Assembly: GCA_030372965.1 (NCBI GenBank)
Contig: JAUCQC010000229.1
Coordinates: forward strand, 1-38,879
From: a bacterium
Lineage (GTDB): Bacteria > Zhuqueibacterota > QNDG01 > DTFT01
Length of the DNA stretch: 38,879 bases
Direction of reading: 5' to 3'
Every line of letters starts with the position of its first letter. Position 1 is the first letter of the stretch. The translations under genes and the position numbers were made by a program. Positions 18,745 through 27,716 of this stretch are shown here, piece by piece. The notes under the pieces were generated by a model. The model had not been told where the DNA came from. It saw nothing but the letters and a program-made list of their open reading frames with translations, and made no database searches.

Positions 18745-20703
18745 ATGAGTTATAAGTTCTATTCATTCAAGGACCCGAATGAACACAATCTGGAGCAATG
18801 GTCCCAGAGAACCGTGGAAGGCGAGCTTGGAAGCATCCGGGGCCGGACGCTGGAGGGCATTTTCGGGCGCCATCTCCGCGATCGTTCCGTGAACATTCTC
18901 GAGGCGGGATGCGGGCTCGGCGGATGGGTCATTGACCTGAAGGAAAAGGGGTTCCGGATCACGGGCGTTGATTTCGACCCCCGCATCGTCGAACGCGTCC
19001 GGGCCCACGACAAGCGGATCCCGGTCGAAGTCGGGGACGTCTGCCGTCTTCGTTTCAAGGACGGTTCCTTCGGCGCGTACATCTCCCTGGGCGTTGTCGA
19101 GCATTTTGAAGAGGGGCCGGAACAGGCACTTCGCGAGGCGTACCGCGTGCTTCGGCCGGGCGGCCTGGCGTTCATCACGGTTCCGTATCTGAACGGTTTC
19201 CGCAAACTGTGGGTCCATCCGCTGCGGAACCTGTTTTTCGGCGTGCGCCGGCAGATCCTCGGGAAAAGGGACTATTTCTGGGAATACCGCTACACCCGCA
19301 AGGAATTGGCGGATTTTCTCGCGCAGGCCGGCTTTGAAATACTGGAAACCACGATTGACGATTATGCGGAGGCCGACCGCAGGCACCACATCGGGCTCTA
19401 CGCGGATTTTTTCTTCCTGAGAAAAAAGAAAGGCGGCATCTGGGAGCTGAACGCCCCGGGAAGACTCCTGCTCCGGATCGCGCGTAAATTTTCCCCCTGG
19501 CTTGTCTGTTCGGGCCTGCATATCGTGGCCCGCAAGCCGGTTCAACGGATCGGGCCGGCAGGACCGCAGGCTTCCCGAAGGCGGATACGCGTTTTACAGC
19601 TGGTCGAAGGCTTCAACCTGGGCGGCGCGGAGAAAAAACTGCTTGAGCTGGTCCGGATGATGGATCCCGCCCGCTTCAAAACCGTGGTGTGCAGCCTGGG
19701 TCTCGGCGACCGGATCCGACCGGAGTTTGACCGGCTCGGAAACGCGGGCGTGGATGTGACCGTCCTTCCGCGCAGGAGCCGCGTGGATCCCATTCAGATT
19801 CACCGGTTGATCCGGCTGATCCGGAAACACCGCATCGATGTCATCATGACCACGCTGTTTTACGCGGACGTCATGGGACCCATCGCCGGGAGAATCGCCG
19901 GCGTCAGGGGCATTTTCAGCTGGGAGACGATTTCGGCCCCGGAGTGGCTGATTTCGCGACGGCTCTGGCCGTATCGATTCGTCATCCGTCTGGCCGACGG
20001 TGTCGTGTCCGTTTCCCGGGCCACCGCGGAGTGGCTGCAGGCCAAAAGGGGGGTTCCCGCCGGTAAAATACGGGTCATCCCCTACAGCGTGGACCTGAAC
20101 CGATTCACGACCGGCGAGGGGAAAAGCGTTCGCAAAAGGCTGGGCATCGGTCCTCGGGATGTCGTGGTCGGAATGGTCGGACGGCTTCATCCCCAGAAGG
20201 GGCAGACCTATCTCATCCAGGCGGCGCCGAAAATCATCCAAAGCGAGCCCAGAGTCCGTTTTGTCCTGATCGGCGACGGAGAATCGCGGCCGGAACTCGA
20301 GGCCCGGATCCGAAACGCGGGCCTGGAGAAGCGCTTCCTCCTCCTCGGTTTCCGGCAGGATGTGCATGAAATCCTGCACGCGATCGATATTTTCACGCTT
20401 CCCTCCCTGTATGAGGGGCTTCCGAATGTCATCCTCGAGGCCATGGCCGCCGGCAAACCCGTTGTCGCGACATCCGTCGACGGCACGAAAGAGCTCATTG
20501 AACACGGGAAAACCGGCCTGTTGATCCCCCCCGGGGATCCGGACCGGCTGGCCGAAGCGATCATCCAATTGATCCGGAACAGGGAACGGGCGGCCCGGAT
20601 GGGCCGGGAGGCCAGGAAAAACATCGAGAAAAATCATTCCATCGAAAACCAGATCCGGGCTTTTGAGGAATTGTACGAGAATACCTGCCGGGAAAAACCC
20701 TGA
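18745..20703 (+). CDS. Fusion: SAM methyltransferase (N-term) + GT4 glycosyltransferase (C-term)
   Basis: N-term VNILEAGCGLGGWVIDLKEKGFRITGVDFD...YRVLRPGGLAFITVPY; C-term IRVLQLVEGFNLGGAEKKLLELVRM...GMVGRLHPQKGQTYLIQAAP...PSLYEGLPNVILEAMAAGKPVVATSVDGTKELI. Single uninterrupted ORF. Confidence 0.92.
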   Translation: MSYKFYSFKDPNEHNLEQWSQRTVEGELGSIRGRTLEGIFGRHLRDRSVNILEAGCGLGGWVIDLKEKGFRITGVDFDPRIVERVRAHDKRIPVEVGDVCRLRFKDGSFGAYISLGVVEHFEEGPEQALREAYRVLRPGGLAFITVPYLNGFRKLWVHPLRNLFFGVRRQILGKRDYFWEYRYTRKELADFLAQAGFEILETTIDDYAEADRRHHIGLYADFFFLRKKKGGIWELNAPGRLLLRIARKFSPWLVCSGLHIVARKPVQRIGPAGPQASRRRIRVLQLVEGFNLGGAEKKLLELVRMMDPARFKTVVCSLGLGDRIRPEFDRLGNAGVDVTVLPRRSRVDPIQIHRLIRLIRKHRIDVIMTTLFYADVMGPIAGRIAGVRGIFSWETISAPEWLISRRLWPYRFVIRLADGVVSVSRATAEWLQAKRGVPAGKIRVIPYSVDLNRFTTGEGKSVRKRLGIGPRDVVVGMVGRLHPQKGQTYLIQAAPKIIQSEPRVRFVLIGDGESRPELEARIRNAGLEKRFLLLGFRQDVHEILHAIDIFTLPSLYEGLPNVILEAMAAGKPVVATSVDGTKELIEHGKTGLLIPPGDPDRLAEAIIQLIRNRERAARMGREARKNIEKNHSIENQIRAFEELYENTCREKP

Positions 20704-20720
20704 GGGCTGACCCGTGTCCA

Positions 20721-20770
20721 ATTGACCCCGCGGGCTTTCAAGGTAATTTAATCCGGTCGATTGACCCCGC
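20721..20770. repeat. Short direct repeat ATTGACCCCGC (20721-20731 and 20760-20770)
   Basis: Two identical 11-mers in an ORF-poor intergenic stretch. Confidence 0.6.
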
Positions 20771-21125
20771 TCCGCCGGAGACTCCAGTCTCCGCGCATCA
20801 TGGGATGGAACGCGGATCGGGCGGACGCCGCGGTGGCGGCGCGCGGATTCCCGCGGATAGAGCGAGGGGACAGGGTAATTCTTCGATCGGAACGCCGATC
20901 ATCCGTCCTCCTGTTCCGAAGCGCGAATATGGTGTCCAGTTTGAATCGGAACGGGAATCCTCTGACAGGCCTAAAATCCGCAAAAAATTTTGCTTCGAGC
21001 CCGTTTATTACGTAAATTAAATCTCCCATGACTCATTCCGTCAGGATGCGAACCATTCCGATTCCGAACGCGGAAACGCCCGATCGGCCGGTCCCGCCGG
21101 CTCTTGTCCGGTGAGAGGTCCCGGC

Positions 21126-22535
21126 ATGCCCAGTCTCTTCCGAAACACGTTTTACATTTCCCTGACCCAGGGCTGGCAGATGATCATGGCCCTGATTCTC
21201 TTCAAGACGGCCACGGTGGGGCTGGGCGAGGCGGGATTCGGGGTCTACACGCTGGCCATGACCCTGATGTATTTCGTCCTGCTGTTCGACGACTTCGGCG
21301 TCACCACTCTGGTCACGCGCGACATCGCCCGCAGTCCGTCCCGGAGCGGACCCGTGCTGGCCGGCGCGATGGGCCTCAAGATCCTCCTCGTGCCGGTCAG
21401 CTTCGCCTTTCTCGGCGTCTACACCGCCCTGACCGGGCCCGATTCCGTGACCTGCCGCGTGATCTGGATCACCGCCGTGTACGGGCTGAGCTCGTCCTTC
21501 ACCCAGCTCGTCTTCGCCGTGTTCCGCGGCCACGAGCGCATGCAGTACGAGACGCTGACCGTGCTGGTCGAGAAAACGCTGTCGACCGCCCTCTGCGTGG
21601 CCGCCGTACGCGCCCGCCTGGGCCTCGAGGCATTCGCGCTCGGTTTCACGCTGGCGGGGGCCGTCTCCCTGGGACTCTCGCTCCTGATCCTGCGCAGACG
21701 CTTCCATGCGGCCGGCGTCCGGACGGACATCCGGGAGAGCCGACGCCTGTTCCGGGAATCGCTTCCGTTCGGGCTGGCCCTGTTCGTCACGTATTCGTAC
21801 GGCCAGTTCTCCGTGCCGATTCTACGTCAGATGCGGGGCGACGCGGCCGTGGGCCTGTACGGCGCGGCCCAGAAGCTCATGAGCTTCACCAACCTGATTC
21901 CGATGGTCTTCGCGACCGCCTTTTTCCCGCGTCTCTCGGCCGTGTCCGCGGACCGGGAGGAAACCTCCCGGGTTTTCACCCTGGGCCTGAAGGCGCTCTT
22001 CATGATCGCGGCGCCGCTCGTGCCGGGCGTGCTCCTCACCGGGGACCGGCTGATCCTCCTGCTCGCGGACGCCCGGTACGCGGCCGCATCGGCGGCGCTC
22101 AACGTGCTGGCCTTCGCCGCGGCGCTCAATTTTTTCAACGTCTTTCTGGCGAGCCTGTACAACGCGGTGAACCGCCAGCGCCTGTTTCTCGCCTTCGAGG
22201 CGGGCGCGCTCGCCTGCAACATCGTCTTCAACCTCCTGCTCATCGGCCGGTTCTCCTTCATGGGCGCGGCCTGGACCACCTTGATCACGGAGACGTGCAT
22301 GTTCCTGCCCGCCATGGGGTGGGCGCTGGCGCGGCTGGCGCGGATCACGGAATGGGCCGTCTGGCCCAGAGTGCTGGCCGCGACGGCCGTCATGGCGGTC
22401 TTTCTTGCGGCCACGCCCGGGTGGTCCGTTCTGCTGGCCGTCCCGGCCGCGGTCGCCGTGTACGCCGCGGCCCTGCTGGCTTTCCGGGCGGTGTCGATCA
22501 CCGAAATCAGGACGCAAATGGCGGCGCTGAGATGA
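21126..22535 (+). CDS. Second flippase (Wzx-like oligosaccharide transporter)
   Basis: MPSLFRNTFYISLTQGWQMIMALILFKTATVGLGEAGFGVYTLAMTLMYFVLLFDDFGVTTLVTRDIAR; multi-TM. GTG at 21111 is an alternative start. Confidence 0.88.
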   Translation: MPSLFRNTFYISLTQGWQMIMALILFKTATVGLGEAGFGVYTLAMTLMYFVLLFDDFGVTTLVTRDIARSPSRSGPVLAGAMGLKILLVPVSFAFLGVYTALTGPDSVTCRVIWITAVYGLSSSFTQLVFAVFRGHERMQYETLTVLVEKTLSTALCVAAVRARLGLEAFALGFTLAGAVSLGLSLLILRRRFHAAGVRTDIRESRRLFRESLPFGLALFVTYSYGQFSVPILRQMRGDAAVGLYGAAQKLMSFTNLIPMVFATAFFPRLSAVSADREETSRVFTLGLKALFMIAAPLVPGVLLTGDRLILLLADARYAAASAALNVLAFAAALNFFNVFLASLYNAVNRQRLFLAFEAGALACNIVFNLLLIGRFSFMGAAWTTLITETCMFLPAMGWALARLARITEWAVWPRVLAATAVMAVFLAATPGWSVLLAVPAAVAVYAAALLAFRAVSITEIRTQMAALR

Positions 22536-23680
22536 GGAGACTTCGGGACTGGAAATTGTGGGCCGGCGTTCTGGTCAGCGGCCTGTTCCTCTGGCTGGCC
22601 TTCCGGAAAACGGACCTCGGGGAAGTGGGCCGGGCCTTTTCGGAGGCCCGTTACGTCTGGCTCATCCCGTCCATTGCCGCGAATTTCATCGGGCTCTGGA
22701 TCCGTTGCGTCCGCTGGGGCCTGCTCCTCAGGCCCCTGGCCAAAGTCCGCATGAAGGACCTGTTTCCCTCCACGATCATCGGTTTCATGGCCAACAACCT
22801 GCTTCCGGCGCGCATCGGCGAGTTCGTGCGCGCCCTGGTGCTCGGAAGGAAGACCGGCGTCCGGGTGTCGGCCTCTTTCGCCACCATCGTCCTGGAGCGG
22901 GTGTTCGACGGCGTCACCGTGCTCCTCTTCCTGCTCGTGACGGTCGGACTGCTGGACCTGCCGTTTCCGGACTGGCTCCGCAAGGCGAGCCTGGTTTCGC
23001 TCGGGGCCGTGGCCCTGCTGCTCGTCCTGCTGGTCGCGCTGAAGGCGAAGACCGGCGTCGTGCTCGGGTTTTTCGGGACCCTGCTCGGGCCCTTTCCGCA
23101 GGCGTTCCGGAAACGGGCCCTCGGTTTTCTCGAGTCTTTCGCGGAGGGCCTGCGCATGCTGCGCGACTGGAAGTCCGTGGCCGCCGCGTCCGCGCTCTCC
23201 GTGGCGCTCTGGGTTTTTCCGGCGCTGTCCCTGCATTTCGGCGTCATGGCCGCGGGGATTCACCTGCCCCTGGCGGCCTCGGTGTTCGTGCTGGTGATCC
23301 TGTGCATCGGGGTCGCGGCGCCGTCCGCTCCCGGATTCGTCGGCACCATTCAGTTCGTGTCCGTGCTCGGGCTCGAACTGTTCGGCGTTCCCAGGCCGCA
23401 GGCATTGAGTTTTTCCATCCTCTACCACCTGAGCCAGTACATTCCGGTGACCACGCTCGGCCTGGTCTATTTCTTCTCCGAGGGGCTCTCTTTCTCAAAA
23501 ATACGGTCCGGGGAGGGGGAAGAGAGTGACGGGGTGACGGAGTATCGGAGAAACAGAGAAACGGAGAAGCGGGGAAGCGGAGAAAAAAGTGACGGAGTTA
23601 CAGAGTATCGGAGAAACGGAGAAACGGAGAAGCGGAGAAGCGGAGAAGCGGAGAAAAAGAGTGACGGGGTATCGGATTGA
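22532..23680 (+). CDS. UPF0104/AglD-like (lysylphosphatidylglycerol synthase TM region) membrane protein with repeat-encoded tail
   Basis: NFIGLWIRCVRWGLLLRPLAKVRMKDLFPSTIIGFMANNLLPARIGEFVRALVLGRKTGVRVSASFATIVLERVFDG is signature sequence; ATGA-type coupling. The last ~55 aa come from a tandem repeat. Confidence 0.9.
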   Translation: MRRLRDWKLWAGVLVSGLFLWLAFRKTDLGEVGRAFSEARYVWLIPSIAANFIGLWIRCVRWGLLLRPLAKVRMKDLFPSTIIGFMANNLLPARIGEFVRALVLGRKTGVRVSASFATIVLERVFDGVTVLLFLLVTVGLLDLPFPDWLRKASLVSLGAVALLLVLLVALKAKTGVVLGFFGTLLGPFPQAFRKRALGFLESFAEGLRMLRDWKSVAAASALSVALWVFPALSLHFGVMAAGIHLPLAASVFVLVILCIGVAAPSAPGFVGTIQFVSVLGLELFGVPRPQALSFSILYHLSQYIPVTTLGLVYFFSEGLSFSKIRSGEGEESDGVTEYRRNRETEKRGSGEKSDGVTEYRRNGETEKRRSGEAEKKSDGVSD

Positions 23681-23690
23681 CGGAGAGGAA
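23523..23690 (+). repeat. Nested tandem repeat: ~65-70-bp units built from 8-bp GGAGAA(A/G)C motifs
   Basis: Unit 1 GTGACGGGGTGACGGAGTATCGGAGAAACAGAGAAACGGAGAAGCGGGGAAGCGGAGAAAA; unit 2 GTGACGGAGTTACAGAGTATCGGAGAAACGGAGAAACGGAGAAGCGGAGAAGCGGAGAAGCGGAGAAAAA; partial unit 3 GTGACGGGGTATCGGATTGACGGAGAGG. Confidence 0.9.
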
Positions 23691-23789
23691 TCGGGATCTG
23701 GCGAGGATAAGCTTAATATTTTAAAATATTTGATGTTGATTTCTGTTAAAAATCTTTGTTTTTTATGATTTTTTCCGGAAATTTGGATT

Positions 23790-23834
23790 CCGCAAACGAT
23801 TGCGGTTGATTATACACGATTGAATGATTATATT
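23790..23834 (+). promoter_or_regulatory. LacI-type palindrome plus sigma70-like promoter for symporter-GH130 operon
   Basis: CCGCAAACGATTGCGG (23790-23805, 6-bp perfect arms, central CpG) abuts -35 TTGATT (23806-23811), 17-nt spacer, -10 TATATT (23829-23834). Confidence 0.6.
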
Positions 23835-23911
23835 ATCACTTCAATTCCGGACAACGCGCTTCGTGCGATGAACCATCCGAATCCATCGTCCGTCCAACCG
23901 GGAGAAACATC

Positions 23912-25753
23912 ATGAAACTGGGTGTGATCGACATCGGCATCATCATCGGTTACCTGATTCTGACCGTGTTGATCGGCTTCATTCTGACCAAAAAGGCGTC
24001 CAAGGGACTGAATTCCTACTTTCTGGCGGACAAGGGCCTGCCGTACTGGATTCTCGGCGTGTCGAACGCCTCGGGCATGTTCGACATCACGGGCACCATG
24101 TGGCTGGTCTACATCACCTTCGTCTATGGCCTCAAGTCGGTGTTCATCCCCTGGCTGTGGCCCGTGTTCAACCAGATTTTTCTGATGGTGTTCCTCTCGA
24201 AGTGGATGCGGCGCTCGAACGTCATGACCGGGGCTGAATGGATCAACACCCGGTTCGGACACGGGAGGGGGGCGGTGTTGTCGCATCTCAGCGTGGTGGT
24301 GTTCGCCCTGGTCAGCGTGATCGGTTTCATCGCCTACGATTTCGCGGGTGTGGGCAAGTTCGCCGCCATGTTCCTGCCCTGGCAGTTCTCCGCGGACCCG
24401 GTCGTTAACGGCAACTGGTACGCCGTGGGCCTGATGCTGCTGACGTCCGTGTACGTGGTGGCGGGCGGCATGTACAGCGTGGTGGTCACGGAACTGCTCC
24501 AGTTCGTGGTCATGACCGTGTCGTGCGTGGGCGTGGGCATCGTGGCGATGGTGAGGACGTCGCCCGACGCGGTTTCCGCGGCCGTGCCCGAGGGGTGGAA
24601 GAACGTCTTCTTCGGGTGGCATCTGAACCTCGACTGGTCGAACCTGATCCAGAGCGTGAACACGAAGATCGCGGAGGACGGGTATTCTCTCTTCACCATA
24701 TTCTTCATGATGGTGCTGTTCAAGGGCATACTCGTCAGTCTGGCCGGGCCGGCGCCCAATTACGACATGCAGCGTGTGCTCGCCACCAAGAGCCCGAAAG
24801 AGGCGTCCAAGATGAGCTGGTTCGTCTCCCTCTGCCTGTTCCCAACGCGCTACCTCATGATCACGGGCATCACCCTCCTGGGGCTTGTCTTCTTCAGCCC
24901 CCAGCTCAATTCCATGGGCACCGGCATCGACTTCGAGAAGGTGCTGCCGTACGTGCTGGGGCATTTCATGCCGGCCGGGCTCCTCGGCCTCGTTCTGGCG
25001 GGCCTGCTCGCGGCGTTCATGTCCACGTTCGCGGCCACGGTCAACGCGGCCCCGGCCTACGTGGTGAACGACATCTACAAGCGCTACATCAACCCCAACG
25101 CCCCGCACCGCACCCTGATCTGGATGAGCTACGCCGTGTCGTTCGCGTTCGTCGTCATTGGCATCCTGTTTGGCCTGCACGCCAAGGACATCAACCAGGT
25201 CACGCAGTGGATCGTCTCGGCCCTGTGGGGCGGGTACACGGCGGCCAACATCCTCAAGTGGTACTGGTGGCGGTTCAACGGGTACGGGTATTTCTGGGGC
25301 ATGGCCACGGGCATCGCCGCGGCGCTGGTGCTGTCGAAGTTCCCGGGCCTCTACCTCTGGGTCTACCCGGAGATCGTGCCGAACCTGTACGCCCTGTACT
25401 CCTTCCCGGTCATCCTTTTTCTGTCGACCATCGGATGCGTCCTCGGCACGTTCCTGACCAAACCCGAGGACGACAAGATTCTGATGCAGTTCTACAAGCA
25501 GGTGCGGCCGTGGGGTTTCTGGAAACCCATCCACGACAAGGTCGTGAAGGCCGACCCGAAATTCAAGTCGGACGCGAACTTCAAGCGCGATGCCTTCAAT
25601 GTCGCGGTGGGCATTGTCTGGCAGACCTCGCTGATCCTGATCCCGGTGTACCTGGTGATCCGCAGCAGGGCGCCCTTCTTCGAGGCCGTCGCCGTGCTCG
25701 TCATCACATCCCTGATCCTGAAGAAGACCTGGTGGAACAAGCTCTCGGACTGA
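23912..25753 (+). CDS. Sodium:solute symporter (SSS family) transporter
   Basis: LGVIDIGIIIGYLILTVLIGFILTKKASKGLNSYFLADKGLPYWILGVSNASGMFDITGTMW; GRGAVLSHLSVVVFALVSVIGFIAYDFAGVGKFA; ~14 TM pattern. Confidence 0.93.
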   Translation: MKLGVIDIGIIIGYLILTVLIGFILTKKASKGLNSYFLADKGLPYWILGVSNASGMFDITGTMWLVYITFVYGLKSVFIPWLWPVFNQIFLMVFLSKWMRRSNVMTGAEWINTRFGHGRGAVLSHLSVVVFALVSVIGFIAYDFAGVGKFAAMFLPWQFSADPVVNGNWYAVGLMLLTSVYVVAGGMYSVVVTELLQFVVMTVSCVGVGIVAMVRTSPDAVSAAVPEGWKNVFFGWHLNLDWSNLIQSVNTKIAEDGYSLFTIFFMMVLFKGILVSLAGPAPNYDMQRVLATKSPKEASKMSWFVSLCLFPTRYLMITGITLLGLVFFSPQLNSMGTGIDFEKVLPYVLGHFMPAGLLGLVLAGLLAAFMSTFAATVNAAPAYVVNDIYKRYINPNAPHRTLIWMSYAVSFAFVVIGILFGLHAKDINQVTQWIVSALWGGYTAANILKWYWWRFNGYGYFWGMATGIAAALVLSKFPGLYLWVYPEIVPNLYALYSFPVILFLSTIGCVLGTFLTKPEDDKILMQFYKQVRPWGFWKPIHDKVVKADPKFKSDANFKRDAFNVAVGIVWQTSLILIPVYLVIRSRAPFFEAVAVLVITSLILKKTWWNKLSD

Positions 25754-25786
25754 GGGCCGGGTCCGCGTGACGGGGAGAAGAGAGCC

Positions 25787-26977
25787 ATGAATCGAAAACA
25801 GTTCAAACGGGCGGTGGCCGCCCTCCGGTACAGGCACGAGACCCTGATCCTTCGCCGCAACCCGCCCCTGGCCGGCGGGAACGGCGTGTTCAGGCGGCAC
25901 AAATACCCGGTGCTCACCGCGGAACACACACCGCTGTTCTGGCGGTATGATTTCGACTTCGAGCGCAACCCCCATCTCATGGAGCGCCTGGGCGTCAACG
26001 CTGCGTTCAACTCGGGCGCGGTCGAATTTGACGGCAGGATCGCGCTCGTGGCGCGCGTCGAGGGCGCGGACCGCAAGTCGTTCTTCGCGGTCGCGGAAAG
26101 CCCGAACGGCATTGACCGGTTCCGGTTCAGGGACTATCCGATCACGATGCCCGAAACGGACGACCCGGACGTCAATGTGTACGACATGCGGGTGACCCGG
26201 CACGAGGACGGCTGGATTTACGGTGTGTTCTGCACCGAGCGCAGGGACCCGAAGGCGTCTCCCGGAGACCAGTCGTCCGCGGTCGCCCAGGCGGGCATCG
26301 CGCGGACGCGGGACCTGGAGCGCTGGGAGCGGCTCGACGACCTGAAGAGCCCGTCTCCCCAGCAGAGGAACGTCGTTCTGCACCCGGAATTCGTTGGCGG
26401 CAAGTACGCGTTCTACACGCGGCCCATGGACGAATTCATCAGCACCGGGTCGGGCGGCGGCATCGGATTCGGCCTGTCGGACTCCATCGAGCACGCGGTC
26501 ATCCGCGAAGAGACCATCATCGACCCGAAGCTCTACCACACGGTCAACGAGGTCAAGAACGGACAGGGGCCCGCGCCGATCAAAACTTCCGAGGGCTGGC
26601 TGCACCTGGCGCACGGCGTGCGGAACACGGCCGCGGGGCTCCGGTACGTGCTGTATTTGCTGATGACGGACCTGAACGATCTCACGAAAGTCATCCGCAG
26701 GCCCGGCGGGTATTTTCTCGCGCCGGAGGGAGAGGAGCGGGTGGGGGACGTGTCGAACGTGGTGTTCAGCAACGGGTGGGTGGCGAAGGCGGACGGACGG
26801 GTGTTCATCTATTACGGGTCGTCAGACACCCGCACGCACGTCGCAACGACCACGGTGGAAAAGCTTTTGGACTACTGCCGCAACACGCCCCCGGATCCCC
26901 TGCGCTCCGCGGCCTGCGTCAGCCAGCGGAACGAGATGATTCGCAGGAACCTCGAGATTCTCAAAAAGAAACGGTAG
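25787..26977 (+). CDS. GH130 family, 4-O-beta-D-mannosyl-D-glucose phosphorylase-like
   Basis: [114 protein letters not shown] match the GH130 subfamily 1 pattern. Confidence 0.92.
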   Translation: MNRKQFKRAVAALRYRHETLILRRNPPLAGGNGVFRRHKYPVLTAEHTPLFWRYDFDFERNPHLMERLGVNAAFNSGAVEFDGRIALVARVEGADRKSFFAVAESPNGIDRFRFRDYPITMPETDDPDVNVYDMRVTRHEDGWIYGVFCTERRDPKASPGDQSSAVAQAGIARTRDLERWERLDDLKSPSPQQRNVVLHPEFVGGKYAFYTRPMDEFISTGSGGGIGFGLSDSIEHAVIREETIIDPKLYHTVNEVKNGQGPAPIKTSEGWLHLAHGVRNTAAGLRYVLYLLMTDLNDLTKVIRRPGGYFLAPEGEERVGDVSNVVFSNGWVAKADGRVFIYYGSSDTRTHVATTTVEKLLDYCRNTPPDPLRSAACVSQRNEMIRRNLEILKKKR

Positions 26978-27042
26978 CCGTCCCTCGACCATCGAGATGG
27001 AAATCGTCAGAAACAGCCGATCCGGATCGCATTATTTACAAG

Positions 27043-27069
27043 GCCCAGGACCGTGTCCCGGGCTTTTTT
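27043..27069 (+). terminator. Rho-independent terminator after GH130 gene
   Basis: GCCCAGGAC-CGT-GTCCCGGGC (one mismatch) followed by TTTTTT. Confidence 0.8.
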
Positions 27070-27168
27070 CATTACGGGGGTCGGGACCGGATCCGTCCAA
27101 AGGGTCGGGCATTGTCATGGAAAGCATCAAGGACCGCCCTTTTCGCCGCTGAAAACCATGGTTATTCC

Positions 27169-27197
27169 TTGATTTATTCTTTTTCGCGTTCTATATT
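27169..27197 (+). promoter_or_regulatory. Sigma70-like promoter
   Basis: TTGATT - 17 nt - TATATT, the same hexamers and spacing as the 23806-23834 promoter. Confidence 0.5.
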
Positions 27198-27253
27198 AAG
27201 ACAACGAATTTATCCACGGTTTTTCATCCTCATGCTCGCAACGGGAGGGATTT

Positions 27254-27589
27254 TTGCCGCTCGATGTCAGAGAATTCCATCATATATTCGGATTGAACCG
27301 GTCCGGAACGAGAGCCTTTTCCGCTTCGATTCCTTCCGCCGGCGAGAGTTCTCGCCTTCTCCTGTCTTTAAGAAATGCCTTTTCTTTCGGTGCGGGTCGG
27401 CCGGGCATCGCGCGTTTTTATGTCGACACGCTCACGGTAAGATGGATCGGGGGTAAGTGGGACCAGGGGATTAAGTATTGTGATGTTAATTCTCTGGGAT
27501 TGGAGAAAAAGAATAGTCGGATAATTCCACTAATAGGAAAACTTTTTTCCTACTATTGGAAAATGGTTGGATCGCGGGGTTCCATCTAA
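27254..27589 (+). CDS. Uncertain ORF (111 aa), possible cassette-encoded product
   Basis: TTG-initiated ORF downstream of a promoter-like sequence, stopping 7 nt before attC-like site A; no recognisable domain. Confidence 0.2.
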   Translation: MPLDVREFHHIFGLNRSGTRAFSASIPSAGESSRLLLSLRNAFSFGAGRPGIARFYVDTLTVRWIGGKWDQGIKYCDVNSLGLEKKNSRIIPLIGKLFSYYWKMVGSRGSI

Positions 27590-27596
27590 TAATAAG

Positions 27597-27702
27597 TTAG
27601 CCGAACCCGCGCATTGAGCGGACGGAAACCTAATTTGCATTGGCTTCTTTGATTTAATGCAAGCCGATGTCTAACGTTGCCCGCCGCTCAATCGCGTTAG
27701 CC
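27597..27702 (+). other. attC-like recombination site A
   Basis: Bounded by TTAGCC at 27597 and 27697. CGCGCATTGAGCGG (27608-27621) pairs with CCGCTCAATCGCG (27684-27696) with one extrahelical C. R'-like box GTTAGCC at 27696-27702. Confidence 0.7.
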
Positions 27703-27716
27703 AATTTAAAAATGAC

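Noticed and set aside
20761-21029. Short overlapping ORFs in the 20704-21110 spacer
   Set aside because: Several frames open on both strands with no recognisable domain and no convincing RBS; likely non-coding or element remnant.
23523-23690. CRISPR array at the repeat region
   Set aside because: Units are contiguous tandem repeats made of short octamers without unique spacers; no cas genes.
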